NCBI GenBank assembly: GCA_018398815.1 | Contig: CM031596.1 | Span: forward strand, 74,300,635-74,364,634 | Reading direction: 5' to 3' | DNA length: 64,000 nucleotides | From: Conus ventricosus | Taxonomy: Eukaryota > Mollusca > Gastropoda > Neogastropoda > Conidae | In this document: one piece after another, positions 44,096 to 55,798 of the stretch | Position numbering within the stretch: the stretch's first letter is position 1 | Layout of the letters: the number at the start of each line of letters is the position of its first letter | Translations under genes and position numbers: made by a program | The notes under the pieces: model-generated | Told to the model about the DNA's origin: nothing | Seen by the model: the letters and a program-made list of their open reading frames with translations, nothing else | Database searches by the model: none

Positions 44096-44708
44096 AGACA
44101 CTTAGTGAAAGGGCAAACAAACAAGGCTTTACACATTTGTAATCCAATATTTTTGTTGCTGTAGTCTGAGCAGAGGCATGTATCAAACTTGTGTGCTACT
44201 TAACTATGGAAAATTAACTTCCCAGAAAGTGATGACGTCATTTTTGCACAATATTGTGTTTGTTGTCATTGTTCTAATATTGCCTGACCACTTGCGTACA
44301 AGCTTTCATGCGGCATCTATGTTATCTACAAGAAAATAAACCCAGTCGAGTTTGGTATTAAAAGAATTGTTGGGAATTCGCCAATTCAGTCATCTCAATA
44401 GTGCAGATATATTACATTTTTAATGACAATAACTAATTATCAAACCTACAGCCCCATTTGTAATGGCCGCTCAACCTTGCCGAACGCATTGCTGCCAGAC
44501 CAGCTATGCACAGATGACATTCAGTTGGCCGAATACAGTGCGGTTAGCTGGCTGGTGGGGAGCGGCCTGCAGAAAACATTCCTTTCCCTCACCTGCATTC
44601 ACAGCTTGGTCTCTGCAGCTGTAAACTCCCCTGCGACTCAAAACTAAGTAACTTGCTCTGAACAGCCGTGGTTGTAGATCATTCAAAAATAATGAAAACA
44701 GTAAGGGT
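44096..44708. other. Intronic sequence, nothing recognised
   Basis: Mixed composition without exon signals. The plus-strand ORF at 44423-44647 has no supporting motif. Confidence 0.4.
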
Positions 44709-44788
44709 GACACACACACACACTTAAGTACATACACATGCACAGAGGTACTCTCTCTCTCTCTCTCCTTGCACACACACACACACAC

Positions 44789-44866
<78 letters not shown>
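44709..44866. repeat. (AC)n microsatellite with a (CT)n block
   Basis: An AC array, a CTCTCTCTC run near 44752, and more AC. Confidence 0.95.
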
Positions 44867-44870
<4 letters not shown>

Positions 44871-45451
44871 GCACAGAGTAAATTGCACACAAGAGCATGT
44901 CATGAAAAAAGTGCAAGCATACATTTAGATGTGCTCACACACACACAATCACACACATGCACACAATCACTGCCTGTGTATGCATGGAATACCACCGCTA
45001 CCCCTACTCTTCCCTCAAAACACTTGTAAGTGTGCATAAGGATTAGTAGCCCCACCCTTTCTGTCCCCAGTGAGCATCAAAAGATAGGGCACAGCAAACT
45101 GGGGTATCTAAAGATATATGACCTTGGTTGGCACATGACACACCTGAATTTGCCGTGTCTAAACTCCAAAATACATGACATGCGGCCTCCAGCCTCACCC
45201 ACTCTGACCCCACTCTTTCCTGTCCATTACTGTGCTGAGAGCTCAAGCAGTGAGGATGCTTTAGTCAAGGGAGATTAGGTAGGAAGTACAGAAGGAGGAT
45301 TTGACTCCTATAAGTCTTTTGTGTACATCTTCGTTAGCAATGGCACGTTCACGCCAAGAGCAGTAAGGCACTAGTCTGGTTAGGGAAATGTTTGAAAAAA
45401 AGGAGAAAAAAAAAGGACTTGTTTGATGAGAAAGTTTGTTTTGATTTACAG
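44867..45451. other. Intronic sequence, nothing recognised
   Basis: No family or exon signal was seen before the acceptor at 45451. Confidence 0.4.
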
Positions 45452-45503
45452 TCGTTTGGAAGATCCAGATGAAAAAGTGCGAGCAGAAGCTGTCATCTCT
45501 GTG
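45452..45503 (+). CDS. Host gene exon (exon K), HEAT repeat
   Basis: The acceptor is TTGATTTACAG and the donor is the consensus GTG/GTGAGT. The 17-codon reading RLEDPDEKVRAEAVISV fits a HEAT repeat turn and second helix (D-P-x-x-x-V-R-x-x-A). It has one leading base and ends in phase 0. Confidence 0.6.
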
Positions 45504-45609
45504 GTGAGTGGTCAGACTTCAGTGTTGTTGAGGCCATTTGGTCGTCCACTCCATGCGCTGATTGGCACACATCAGATTTGGTTGAATGCATTTTGGTACA
45601 CATTCTGGT

Positions 45610-45647
45610 GTGTGTGTGTGTGTGTGTGCGTGTATGTGTGTGTGTGT

Positions 45648-45695
<48 letters not shown>

Positions 45696-45795
45696 ATGTG
45701 TATGTATGTGTGTGCACGCGTGTGTGTGTGTATGAATGTGTCTGTGTTTGTGTGTCTGTGTGTGTGTGAGTGTCTGTGTGTGTGTGTGTGTGCGT
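45610..45795. repeat. (TG)n microsatellite
   Basis: TG repeats with TATG and GCACGCG interruptions, about 100 bases after exon K. Confidence 0.95.
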
Positions 45796-46049
45796 GTGTT
45801 ATTTACAGTTTTACGGTGCACATAAGACTGTGTTCAACATTAAACAGTAACAACAACGACAAAAGAAAAAGAAAGATATTGAGCTGTCAGTAGTGTGAAA
45901 TAGCATGTGTTTGTGTGTATGTGTAAATTAATCATTTACACTCAAACCATATTGCTGTTATTATTCTTTTGTCTGCAACTTTTTCTTTTTTTTTATAATG
46001 TTTTGCAGCTTTTCTTTTTTCTTCTTCTTCTTTTTCTTAAATGTTTTGC

Positions 46050-47960
46050 AGCTAATGCCAACAAAAAGTCAGCTTCACAGAATGAGTGACTATAAGGCAT
46101 CTGGCTCAAGTCCTCTTTGTTCTTCTGACCAGTCTGCACAGCTGACAAAGAAGACTTACATAACTGCACAATGGGCAGAGCGTTTCACATGCTCCTTAAC
46201 AGCAAGTCATCTACAGTGAAGGAAACACAAGCAGAACCATCCTCCAGTGCCGAGATTTGAAAAGTTAAACACAGCCACTAAAGCATCTGGAGCCTATGGC
46301 ATTTCTGTGGACATTTACAAGAATGGAGTGGAAGTTCTCTTGGAGGAGTTTTTACTGTTGTTTTAGATCATTTGGAGAAGGGGGGGGGGGGGGGGATATG
46401 TACAAGACTTCAAGGATGCTGCCTTTATGCATACCTACAAGAGGAATGGAGATGTAAAATGTTGTTACAGTCATCATGAGATCTGTTTCTTGTGTATTGC
46501 AGGGAAACTGCTCGCCAGAGTAATCTTCCACAGAATCATCAACCACATTGCTGACACCATTGTCCCTGAATCTCCGAGTCGTTTTTCAGCAGGCACAGGC
46601 ATTGTTAGCTTGGTGTTTTCTATCCACCAGCTGCAAAAATGCTGAGACCACAACCAAGAATTTTGTATGTTTGTTGATCTGACAAAGACATTTAATTCAT
46701 GAGTCAGGTTTGCCCATGGAATGATATCCTGTTCAAATTTGAGTTGTGGGAAGCTCATCACACTGATTTCTGCCATTCATGATGGCATGCGGGCAAGGGT
46801 GCAGAAAAATGGGGATATATCAGACCTACTTTCAGTGAAAAATGGCATGAAACAAGGCTGTGTCATAGCCCCCCACCCCCTTCTTCATCTTTTTGGCAGC
46901 AATGCTGATGGACACCATTAGAGACTTTGACAAGGAGATGTACATGCAGTTTTACAGATGGCAAACTCTTTGATTTGTGACCAGAACAAGAGTATTAAAT
47001 ATAATTCTGCATGAGTTCCCATTTGTAGATGACTATGCACTGGACACACAGTCACATGAGGATCTTATATGCATGACAGATGCTTTCCAACAGCCTTCAG
47101 AAGTTCTGGCTGATAGTTGCACTCAGCAATACCAAGGGCATATTCCTGTCCTTACCATCGCAGGTAGCCCGCGCTTCACCTCCACAAACTGTCATTGACA
47201 ATACAGAGATCAAGACCATGGACAAGTTCTGTTACCTGGGTAACGCCATGAGCTGCAACAGTCTCAGGACACTGGGGTGACGCTGAGAGTTGCAAAGGCC
47301 ATTGCTGCTTTCTGTAGGCTTACAAGGAAACTGGCAGAAAGCAACATCAAGCGCTTCATTTAAATTGCCTGTGTACAGATCGGTGGTCTCAATGCTTTGC
47401 TTTACTGCTGTGAGGCCTGGAGCAGTAAGATCTGGACCACCTATCAAATCGATGACACATTTAGCAGCTGAGTTGAATCCACCAGCATTATCTTTCACAA
47501 GATCTGCGACATCAGGTGGCAAAACAGTGTCCAGCTTTCAGGTTGTGGTAAAGTGAGGACTTCCTACTCATAAATAGTAAGTGACACTTGGCAGGACAGG
47601 TCATTCTCATGGAGGAAGGAAGGATCCCCAAATACTCCTGTATGGCCATTTGAAGCAGAGGCAGCATGATCAAGGTAGATGACCAAGGTAGGCCCCATGT
47701 GAGATACAAAGGACAGTCTACAGGCCAGCCTCAAGAACTGCAGCAGGGACACTGTCCACTGGGAATACACTATTCTTGACAGACTCTGTTGGAGAAACTT
47801 GTGCCATCAGCTTGCAAGACTTTGTTGGTGAACAGAGCGGCTTCTTTTCAGGCAAAAAGGAACAGGAGGAAACAGGGTCCTACCCTGCTGAATTCCATCC
47901 CCTGCAATATACGTGGCTGACTCTGTATCTCAGTGATAGGCCTCCCTTTCCATATATCTA
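46050..47960 (+). mobile_element. Decayed RTE-like reverse transcriptase relic
   Basis: Read through several frames, this retains the order of a non-LTR RT: WAERF near 46175, KASGAYGISVDIYKNG near 46280, then AGKLLARVIFHRIINHI. FSAGTG...FSIHQLQKC ends at 46645. AIHDGMRARVQKNGDISDL and VKNGMKQGCVIAP follow near 46755-46880, then FVDDYAL near 47015, TMDKFCYLGNAMS near 47215 and a late YCCEAWS-like end. The catalytic box is FVDD. Many stops and shifts make it ancient. It occupies the intron between exons K and L. Confidence 0.75.
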
Positions 47961-48042
47961 CTCTGGCAAATGACGTACCTGCCAAACCCTCTGTCAGACC
48001 AACAAGAGAGTTCATCATCACCATATTTTGTGGTGTGCATGT

Positions 48043-48044
48043 GC

Positions 48045-48088
<44 letters not shown>
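48043..48088. repeat. (TG)n array forming the tract before a splice acceptor
   Basis: TG repeats run without a break into the TAG acceptor of the exon at 48091. Confidence 0.95.
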
Positions 48089-48090
<2 letters not shown>

Positions 48091-48094
<4 letters not shown>

Positions 48095-48208
48095 CTAAAA
48101 CACTCCATTTTGTCACTGAAGGGTACCTTGGGTATGAAGAACGAGCGTGTTATCCGACTCTTGTTGGAAATGTTGGAACTGGACTCCAGTGAATACGTTC
48201 GTCTCATG
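48091..48208 (+). CDS. Host gene exon (exon L), HEAT repeat
   Basis: The acceptor is a (TG)n tract ending GTGTAG and the donor is ATG/GTAAGT. Thirty-nine codons are open with one leading base: YLKHSILSLKGTLGMKN, then ERVIRLLLEMLELDSSEYVR. GTLGMKNERVIRLLLEML matches a HEAT helix pair, and ELDSSEYVRLM starts the next repeat. The paired helices resemble HEATR4-type proteins, but the assignment is only a suggestion. Confidence 0.62.
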
Positions 48209-48805
48209 GTAAGTATCATCCATGAATTACATACACTCAGTGCATGTACTGGGAAGCTGCTCCCAGTGAAATACAGAAAACTGGAGCCAGAATGTGTGAT
48301 GAGAGAGGAATGACATAAGGATTAGGGGAGAAGGGGTTGTGTATGATGGGATTAAGATAGGTTGTATATGTAAAGGTTATGGACCAGAATAAATCCCCAT
48401 ATCATAACGTATTCTCATATATTACAAAATAGAATCTCAGTTTCTGTGTGCTTCACGTCATTCTGGCCTGATGATTTTAAGTTCGTTTAATCTTCTGGCA
48501 AATTACCTTGCATTTGAGCACATTTACATCAGGAAATCAGCAAAGAAATTGTGGAGCATTGATTCGGTTGATTAAACATGTTTTAAACTTTCAGGTATGT
48601 ATTTGAATATGTAGAAAATATGTCAGGTTTATTGCAGAGAATATGTTTTCATATATGTTACTATGAATATTTTTTGCCAATCAGATTATCCGGACTTTTC
48701 CACTCTAAAAGTTGAATGATCGTCGTGTCCTGAGAACACTTCGTGAAGGGGAAAAAAACTGGAGGGGCCTTTGGCAAGGTGAGCATGGACTTTGTTGATG
48801 TGCAT
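48209..48805. other. Intronic sequence, nothing recognised
   Basis: AT-rich, unique-looking. No exon signal. Confidence 0.4.
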
Positions 48806-49092
48806 TGTAATGTCTTCAACATCCGTTTTGAAAGATTATTATTATGATGTTACCTTAAACTCCCATCATTCCTGTTCTTTTATTGAATAGGGGAAAACCG
48901 GATGTTTGTGATGGTAGAGAGTTGTGATTGGTCGGCATGGTGCATGCGAGCGGGAAGCCCTACATGTTGGTCAGCCATCTTTTTTAATCTGTGTTATCTC
49001 TATGGAAATATTAAAATAGTCTAGAGTACACGAGCGTATTCAGTGTGCTGATTTGTCGTGAATGGTTGGCATTCGACACCCCACAACATCAA
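48806..49092 (+). repeat. 5' LTR of the second gypsy copy
   Basis: About 287 bp, TGTAATGTCTTC to ACAACATCAA. The PBS region that follows (CGGCGACGAGGAC) has lost the TGG start. Confidence 0.85.
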
Positions 49093-49149
49093 AACGGCGA
49101 CGAGGACAAACCCTACAAGTTCTCTTCAAATTTTGTTCACTGATTAGAG

Positions 49150-49900
49150 ATGGCCAACGCTCTGCCCACTTCGAACATTTTCCATTCACTCTGATAAAGC
49201 AACTCTGGGAACCGCTGGAAGAGATGGCTCCACACGGTTCGAAATTCTTCTCACTGCATTTGTCAGTGACAGAGAAAGCAAGGAAAAAAAGCTCTTCTTT
49301 GCATTATGCCGGGAAGAAGTTTTCACAATCTACGAATCGTTCATCTCAACAAAGAGGGAAGCGATGATGTCAACGACGAGTACAAACCCCTTTGTGGATT
49401 CCTTCAATGTCATTTTACGCCGAAAAAGAACATTGATTTCGAAACATTCAAGTTTCGTCAGTGTGTCAAAATGAAGGGTGAAACGTTTGACGCCTTTTAT
49501 ACAAGACTGAGATTGCTCGCTGAAAGATGTGACTTTGAAAATGAAGACGGGGAGATCAAAGCACAAATTCCCCAAAAGGATGTACGTCGTCACGACTACG
49601 TAAACGTGAAATTCGTGATGAAAAACTCACTTTGACACAGTTTTTGGATACTGCTCGTCTACTTGAACTGTTGACAAACAAGCTCAAGAAATGGAAGGTG
49701 AATGCAGTGCTACAGCCCATGGTGAACTTCTCAAAATCGTGCACTTCATCGTCGAGAATGAAGATGATAGATATAAATCACATCAACACCTACAACACGG
49801 GGGCCCCCAGCAAATTCCACCCAAGGTTCTGCTTCACGGAAGAATAATCAGAACAGCAAAATGTGCAACTGGTGTGGTGGACAGCAAATCCTCGTGAAAA
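49150..49900 (+). pseudogene. Gag of the second gypsy copy, broken
   Basis: The ATG at 49150 has the same start as the other copy (MANALP). It then shifts frame several times. The piece NIDFETFKFRQCVKMKGETF with FYTRLRLLAERCDFENED is in the frame 49306-49635. A knuckle remnant lies near 49860-49960. It cannot encode a full Gag. Confidence 0.75.
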
Positions 49901-50480
49901 AAGTGCCCAGCCAAAGAAAGACTTGCAACTCTTGTTCAAAAGTGGGACATTATGAAAAGGTGTGCAGATCAGGCAAGCCCCGATTTTATCCACGTCTTTC
50001 GTCCAGCGAATGTGATGAACGTTCAGTGTTGTGATGACCAGTCTTCTTCTGATGACGAGTACATATTTGGAGTAGGTAGCAGTGACCAAACGCCTCGCAT
50101 CAGCCTCGCACTTCAGGTAAGTTTTTCCCTTTTTTGTTGATACGGAGCTTCAGTAAACGTACTTGATGAACAATCATTCAAAAGTATTTAACATGAACAT
50201 TGAACTGTCTCCCCCATCAACGATTATCTATGGTATGGTGCCAAAGAACCTCTACATGTGCTTGGACAATTTTACAACAAATGTAACATACAAAGACACT
50301 TTCACTACTGCACTTTTCACGTTGTACAACCCAAACCAGATGCAAAGGGAGGAAAACTCCTCAGTGCAGGCACAGCAGAAAAACTACGTTATTGTGAGTT
50401 TTGCTCTGGTTTCCCCACGCCTTTTTGCCGACATCTTTGTGATGAAAAACCCCCTGTTTCAAGCATAGGCAAAATGAAGA
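49901..50480 (+). pseudogene. Protease and connector of the second gypsy copy, broken
   Basis: The conserved run NVMNVQCCDDQSSSDDEYIF and GVGSSDQTPRISLAL at 50010-50115 matches the intact copy. After this the aspartic protease site is out of frame (the FVDTGAS region is damaged near 50130-50150). Two reading frames then cover the connector to RT (YNPNQMQREENSSVQAQQK). Confidence 0.75.
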
Positions 50481-50559
50481 TTGAAAGTAAAATTGTATGA
50501 GACAACTCAGTTTCACTTTCCAACCCATCCCGCTTCCATTACACATGCCAAAAAGGTTG

Positions 50560-51250
50560 AGGAAAAACTTTACACTAGAGGACCTAGAATTTAAAATTTA
50601 ACCTAATTTTTCCCCTTTTCCCTATATTTCCCCCCCAAAACCCCCAAAATTCTTATTTAAATACATGCCATCCAACAAACTATCAAAAAAATCACATCCC
50701 CACATATTTAAACACACAACCTTTTACAATTATCAAACCTGGTACACACTTGAACTTGATAACAGTTGAACATCAACATCATTATCAAAAATTTTGCGAG
50801 AACACGTCTGAAATTTAACACTAAAACCTGCTGGTATTCCAAAATCATTCGCCGAATCCTTTCTGACATTCCCGGATTCTCACAAAATTATCCTCTTTGT
50901 TTACGGCACCAAACCAGGAAAACCGTTGGACGCTGAAGAGAGTCTTTGCCCTTTTAAGAAAAGAACCTGACCCTCAACAGGATCAAATGCGAATTCAATA
51001 AGAAAACTGTTGAATTCTACGGCTTCATTTTTGGACAGAATGGAATTTCGCCTGATCAAAAAAAGGTTGAAGCTGTTGCAAGCTACTGCCCCTTTCAAGT
51101 GAAGGAAGTCAGAAGTTTCTTGGCCTCAAAAACTACATATCTCGCTTCATTCCCCTCTCAAAACTACCCTTGGCCCCAGAAACACCCCAAAACCAAAAAG
51201 CCTGGAGCTAATCGAGCCTAACCTCGCCTTTTAAGAATTTTTTTGGGGAA
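50560..51250. other. Error-like texture within the second gypsy copy
   Basis: Comparison with the intact copy shows that the RT region is present (ECEFNKKTVEFYGFIFGQNG-like near 50990-51040), but runs of C and A replace expected bases, for example CCCCTCTCAAAACTACCCTT. It resembles uncorrected sequence rather than natural decay. It is noted so that variation here is not overread. Confidence 0.5.
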
Positions 51251-53082
51251 ATGGAGTACCCTCCCTGTGCTATCCCCTCTTTGGGTGCTCAAGATCAATT
51301 TGTTGAGACTATTATACCAGCGCATGATGAGTGGCTAGTATCACAGATTGCTGTTGGGATGTTGTGGTTCAATTCTCATTAGAGCCATTTATTTGTTGGA
51401 TTCTTTCTGCCCTGACTGGCTTCCACCCATCTGCAAGAACATTACCTTTTCTCCAGAATGTGAAGAACCAGAAAAGAGATCCCAGAGATTCACAGTGACT
51501 CAACAGGGAAGTGACTGCTGATTCAGTCACACTGCCACAACTGTGGCATTGTCTTAGCGGACAAGGATATTTTTCTCTCTTTGGAGAGAAGGCCCTTGGA
51601 TATTGTCTTGTGAACGCCACAGTTTCCATCACATTTATCTGCTCCTGCCCTTGTTTCACTCATCTGTTAGATGTGGGGATAGACATTGAAGTCCCATTCA
51701 AACATGCCTGCATCCACACAGAATATGAGAGTGGGTTACAGAGGACGACTGTGAAACCTGCTGTTCACCAGGACATGCTATGTCGAGGCAGAAGAGAATA
51801 GCTGAAGGTGCACAGAATGGGATGGTCGAGTCCCGGGTCAGTGTTCACTGTAACCAAAGGTCACTGAACCCTTACTGCATCAGACAATAAAGCATCCAAA
51901 CTCACTGGCATTGACAAGTTCATGGGGGTTGTTGTTGGATGGACCCATGGCACTCTCCAAAGGGAAACACTCATTCACACTGGCTCTGTGATTAAGCAGT
52001 GTTGTAGTCATAAAGGGTTTTGCTGTCACATGAAGGGGTCCATTGTTTGTGGTGTCTTCCATATGCTGAATCAAAGTCAAAGTGGCAGCACAGCGTCTCC
52101 TTTGGTGGGCTGTCTAAAGAAGACTTGATATTGATACCTGTGAATAGTTGTGCCAGGGCTGCAACACTACAAATCTGGGTGTACCTGAGAACCAGAGTGA
52201 GAAGCGTTGGAGTATTACCACTGAAAGGGCATTGAACCTGAGAAAGAACACAAAGAAAGCAGCATCGAAAGTGTCATGAAGTAAAGAAATTTTCTGATGG
52301 CACAGAAATCTCAACAAAATTTTTTTTCCTCCCTTACAATATTTATTCAGAACACACTACAAATCATTATTCATCTCAGGCTTGAACTGATTAGAGGGAA
52401 TAAAAAATCAAACGATCAAGAATAGTTAACACCAATTTTAGTTGATCTGAGCACTTCATTGATGACCCACAAAACGCTTTGAACAGGAGTAGTAATGGTA
52501 ACAGAAGCCTCCGAGACATGAAGTCAGAGCATTGAAGGAAATGAGAACCAGATGAGTGCCGGTTCAGAAAACATCAGCCAAATTTTGAACCATAATATCC
52601 GTAATTTCAGTATGCTAGAAATCCAGATAGAGCCATGACTAGGATTGACAGTTTTTGGAGACGTTGCTCTGTGTCCTGTCAGAGAGCTGCTGTCATTTGG
52701 AGCTGGAGAGGAGCATGTTTCCACAGCCAGGAAAGCAAAGAACTTTGATGCTAGTTAACAGCTCAGGTAGAAGTGATGCAGTAGTTGAAGAAGGCAAGCC
52801 TGATGTATGAAGCGAATTTGGAAGGTATGACTTGGCTTGCGTCAATTGTTACTAGCAAGTTGGCACAGGTGTTTTCCACACCACATAGGATAATGGTGCT
52901 CATCTGGTTAGTTTGCAGGAGAAAAATAGGAGAAAATTTTATGATTACTTACTAGGCTGCTGAATAGTCTGATTTTATGTTTTGCGTGTATTATACTAAT
53001 ATTTCAGAATAATGGCTGTACTGCTGACTTGTACATCTCTAAAAAAAAGAAGTAAACAAACTGAGTTTTAGCACATACACAT
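51251..53082. other. Intergenic or intronic sequence, nothing recognised
   Basis: Mixed composition. Several short open frames (for example 51511-51801) have no family motif or splice context. It may hold eroded repeats. Confidence 0.35.
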
Positions 53083-53182
53083 GCATGCATGCACCACCAC
53101 ACAACACAACACAACACAACATATCACAACACATCATACCTTACCACACTATATACCACACATATGTCCCACACTCACTCCC

Positions 53183-53223
<41 letters not shown>

Positions 53224-53296
53224 CACACACGCACGCACACACACACACGCACGCACACACACACACGCACGCACACGTGCGCGCGCACACCCATAC

Positions 53297-53362
<66 letters not shown>
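53083..53362. repeat. (AC)n/(GCAC)n compound array with ACAACAC start
   Basis: An ACAAC-rich start (about 53095-53150) leads to AC and CACG arrays, including CGTGCGCGCGCAC near 53275. Confidence 0.95.
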
Positions 53363-53364
<2 letters not shown>

Positions 53365-53798
53365 CACTATCAAGCATCGGCACAGAAAATGCACTGATCA
53401 TGAGAATTAACATTTTGCATTTTCCTTTACTAATGTACGACAACTAATTTTGTTAATATTGATGTTGCTTTTTCCTTTTTCTCACTAATACTAATCCTGT
53501 TGCCTGTGTTTCATGAAAGGATTCCAAGAGATGTTGTAAAGGTTTGCTTACAGCCCCTCTTTGGTTTGCACATTGTATTTCACTGCATGCAAACAGACGC
53601 CTGTGTACTTTTTTTCTCTTGTTTTCAGTGCACTCTTTCTTTCACATTCGTTGCCAAATATGTGTTATATTTTGGTCATGCTGAATTAAGTTTTTTTTTA
53701 AATTTCAACCATCACTGATTTCTTTGCTTAGACAGCCATTGGCTAATCTTATTCTTTCATTCAAAAAGTTAGAGTCAGCATGTCTGCTTCCTTCTTTT

Positions 53799-53801
<3 letters not shown>
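53363..53801. other. Unassigned sequence
   Basis: AT-rich with no recognisable exon; an acceptor-like CATGAAAG near 53510 is not supported by an open frame. Confidence 0.35.
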
Positions 53802-53851
<50 letters not shown>

Positions 53852-53870
53852 ATGTGTGTGTGTGCATGCA

Positions 53871-53944
<74 letters not shown>

Positions 53945-53961
53945 TGAGTGTGCTTGTGCTT
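53802..53961. repeat. (TG)n array
   Basis: TG repeats with GCATGCATGC in the middle. Confidence 0.95.
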
Positions 53962-54144
53962 GTCTGTGTAAAAAAAAAAGGAGAATGGAATGAACAATAA
54001 CAACATGAACATTTTTCTGGAAAGGGATACGTTTGGAACTGTTATACACATAAAAGCACACATACAGACGCACATGCATGCGCTCGTGCACATACACACA
54101 TAGTTGAATGCATGCATGTATGTATGCATTATGTGTGCATGCAC

Positions 54145-54159
54145 ACACACACACACACA

Positions 54160-54230
<71 letters not shown>
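54145..54230. repeat. (AC)n array
   Basis: A near-perfect AC array of about 85 bases. Confidence 0.95.
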
Positions 54231-54232
<2 letters not shown>

Positions 54233-54839
54233 TGGTGTTGTGGAGTAGTGGATATATGCATTCACCTAGGAATGTTGAAAATCAGTGGCCTGTGGTCTAA
54301 GTGCACACTTGGCCCACTGATAGTCTTGTGATTAGACATGACTATTAGCGCACCTTCAGTCATCATCAGCATGTCTGTTCTAGCCTCCGTTTCCATTGGC
54401 AACGTTACTCTCATCAGCAGTGGCATAGAAGAAGACAATCATATCCAATGATTTCATGCAAGCCAGGCCACTAGTTGGCATTCAGTGCACATGCATCTGG
54501 TGAATCTGATGCAGTCCTTGGGACTGATCACCACTTGAAGACCTCACCCCAGAACTTACCAAACTCAGCTTCCACCCAGTCCTCCTCTTCTCCCAGCATA
54601 CCAAGTATCCCCTTTTCCAAATTCCTCCCCACCCAAGGCAGTACCGTGGTTGTCCAGCTTCCTCATAGCCTGATCCCTATCAACACCTCTGTTTTCCTTT
54701 GCCAAGCCAACCCCTCTTGCCTTGCTGCCATGGGTACAGTGCTGTCATCACTGTACTTCTGCTTGTGTTGAGTGTTGTGCTGTTTAACGGCCACCTCCCC
54801 ACCCCTCCATGCTGTTTTAGGGGTTCCACGACACATGTG

Positions 54840-54898
<59 letters not shown>

Positions 54899-55037
54899 AG
54901 ACTGTGCATGTAGTGAGGAAGCGATCATGGTTTGCATGAAAGCAGTGTTCCTGGTTTTCTGCTTGTGAGGATTTCGCAAATTCTGATGGTAAGACTTTTG
55001 CAGAGAGCATAGTTGATTTTGAGTTTTCTCTCCACAG
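54231..55037. other. Intronic sequence with a (TG)n array (54840-54896)
   Basis: No exon was recognised. The TG array at 54840-54896 is about 140 bases before the next acceptor. Before it lies a stretch of proline- and serine-rich open frame with no splice support. Confidence 0.45.
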
Positions 55038-55067
55038 TTGTGTACTCCTTTTGTTTGTGCCTTACTG
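55038..55067 (+). CDS. Left half of a host exon interrupted by the Nimbus-like LINE
   Basis: The acceptor TTTCTCTCCACAG precedes ten codons, LCTPFVCALL. The last 13 bases (TTGTGCCTTACTG, 55055-55067) are duplicated at 61046-61058, the LINE's target duplication. Without the LINE, the frame joins directly to GAGGATGTATGG at 61059. The halves are listed separately because the allele in this assembly is disrupted. Confidence 0.6.
55055..55067. repeat. Left target-site duplication of the Nimbus-like LINE (13 bp)
   Basis: TTGTGCCTTACTG is identical to 61046-61058, and the bases outside differ. Confidence 0.9.
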
Positions 55068-55798
55068 CCCTCCGGGGGTTGCGACCTTGTCGTGGTCAGA
55101 GGGCTTGCGCGGTCCAGTGATCCCTTAGGCTTTGCTGGCGGGGGCATCAATACTTGGAGATAGGCTGGTTTTTTCAAACTGCTTCTAGGCCTGTGAAGTC
55201 GAGATGCTGCCTGGCCTAAGCGTAACGTGGTAAGGAGTTGATGCCCCTGGTAGGGCTTCCCATGTCAGATAGGCTAAGGGTGAGGATCCTGACTAAGAGT
55301 AACCCGCCTTTCTCCTTTTCTTGTTTTCTGCCTTTCTTATTTGGCCCTTTTCTATCTTCGTCTCCCCTTCAAGTCTTCTTTTCCACACTCCTTTTCTCTC
55401 TGTGGTCTCGTTAAGATCCGCCGCGTTTGCCGTGCGGTGCGACCTGTGTCGGAGGGGGATGAGATCCTGGTGATTGAGAGGGCCAGTGCTTGAGGAGGCC
55501 GGTGCTCTCAACACATCACTTTGGCTCAGACCTCTCCTAGACAGGGAGTACACTTTGGCCCGGGTGTACTAATCGGCTCCCCTTCTTGGGGCTGGGTCAA
55601 GACAGGCAGTTCCCCTGCTGGCCATGTAAACCCCTGCAGTGCTCAGCTCTCTGTTCCCGGGAGTTGAGCATGATCAGGGGGATAGGGTTGGTGGTTTCTG
55701 TTTGTCGTATGTCTCTCCTGAAGCCTGGAAGGGTCAAGACATTGGTTTCTTGGCCCTGGCCCCTTAGTTGGACTCCAAGGTGGGTGGGTAAGGGAGAG

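Larger units (their letters stand above)
48806..51250 (+). mobile_element. Second, 3'-truncated gypsy copy (same family as 29644-34799)
   Basis: It starts with a 5' LTR (48806-49092), runs through gag and protease, and reaches the RT palm (ending near VEAVA and VKEVRSF at about 51065-51120). It is diverged from the other copy by several percent and is broken by shifts in gag and pol. RNase H, integrase and the 3' LTR are missing. From 50560 its sequence has the homopolymer-rich texture described for 37319-41060. Confidence 0.85.

Noticed and set aside
52524..52724. Minus-strand 66-residue ORF
   Set aside because: No motif, no splice context, and ordinary chance length.
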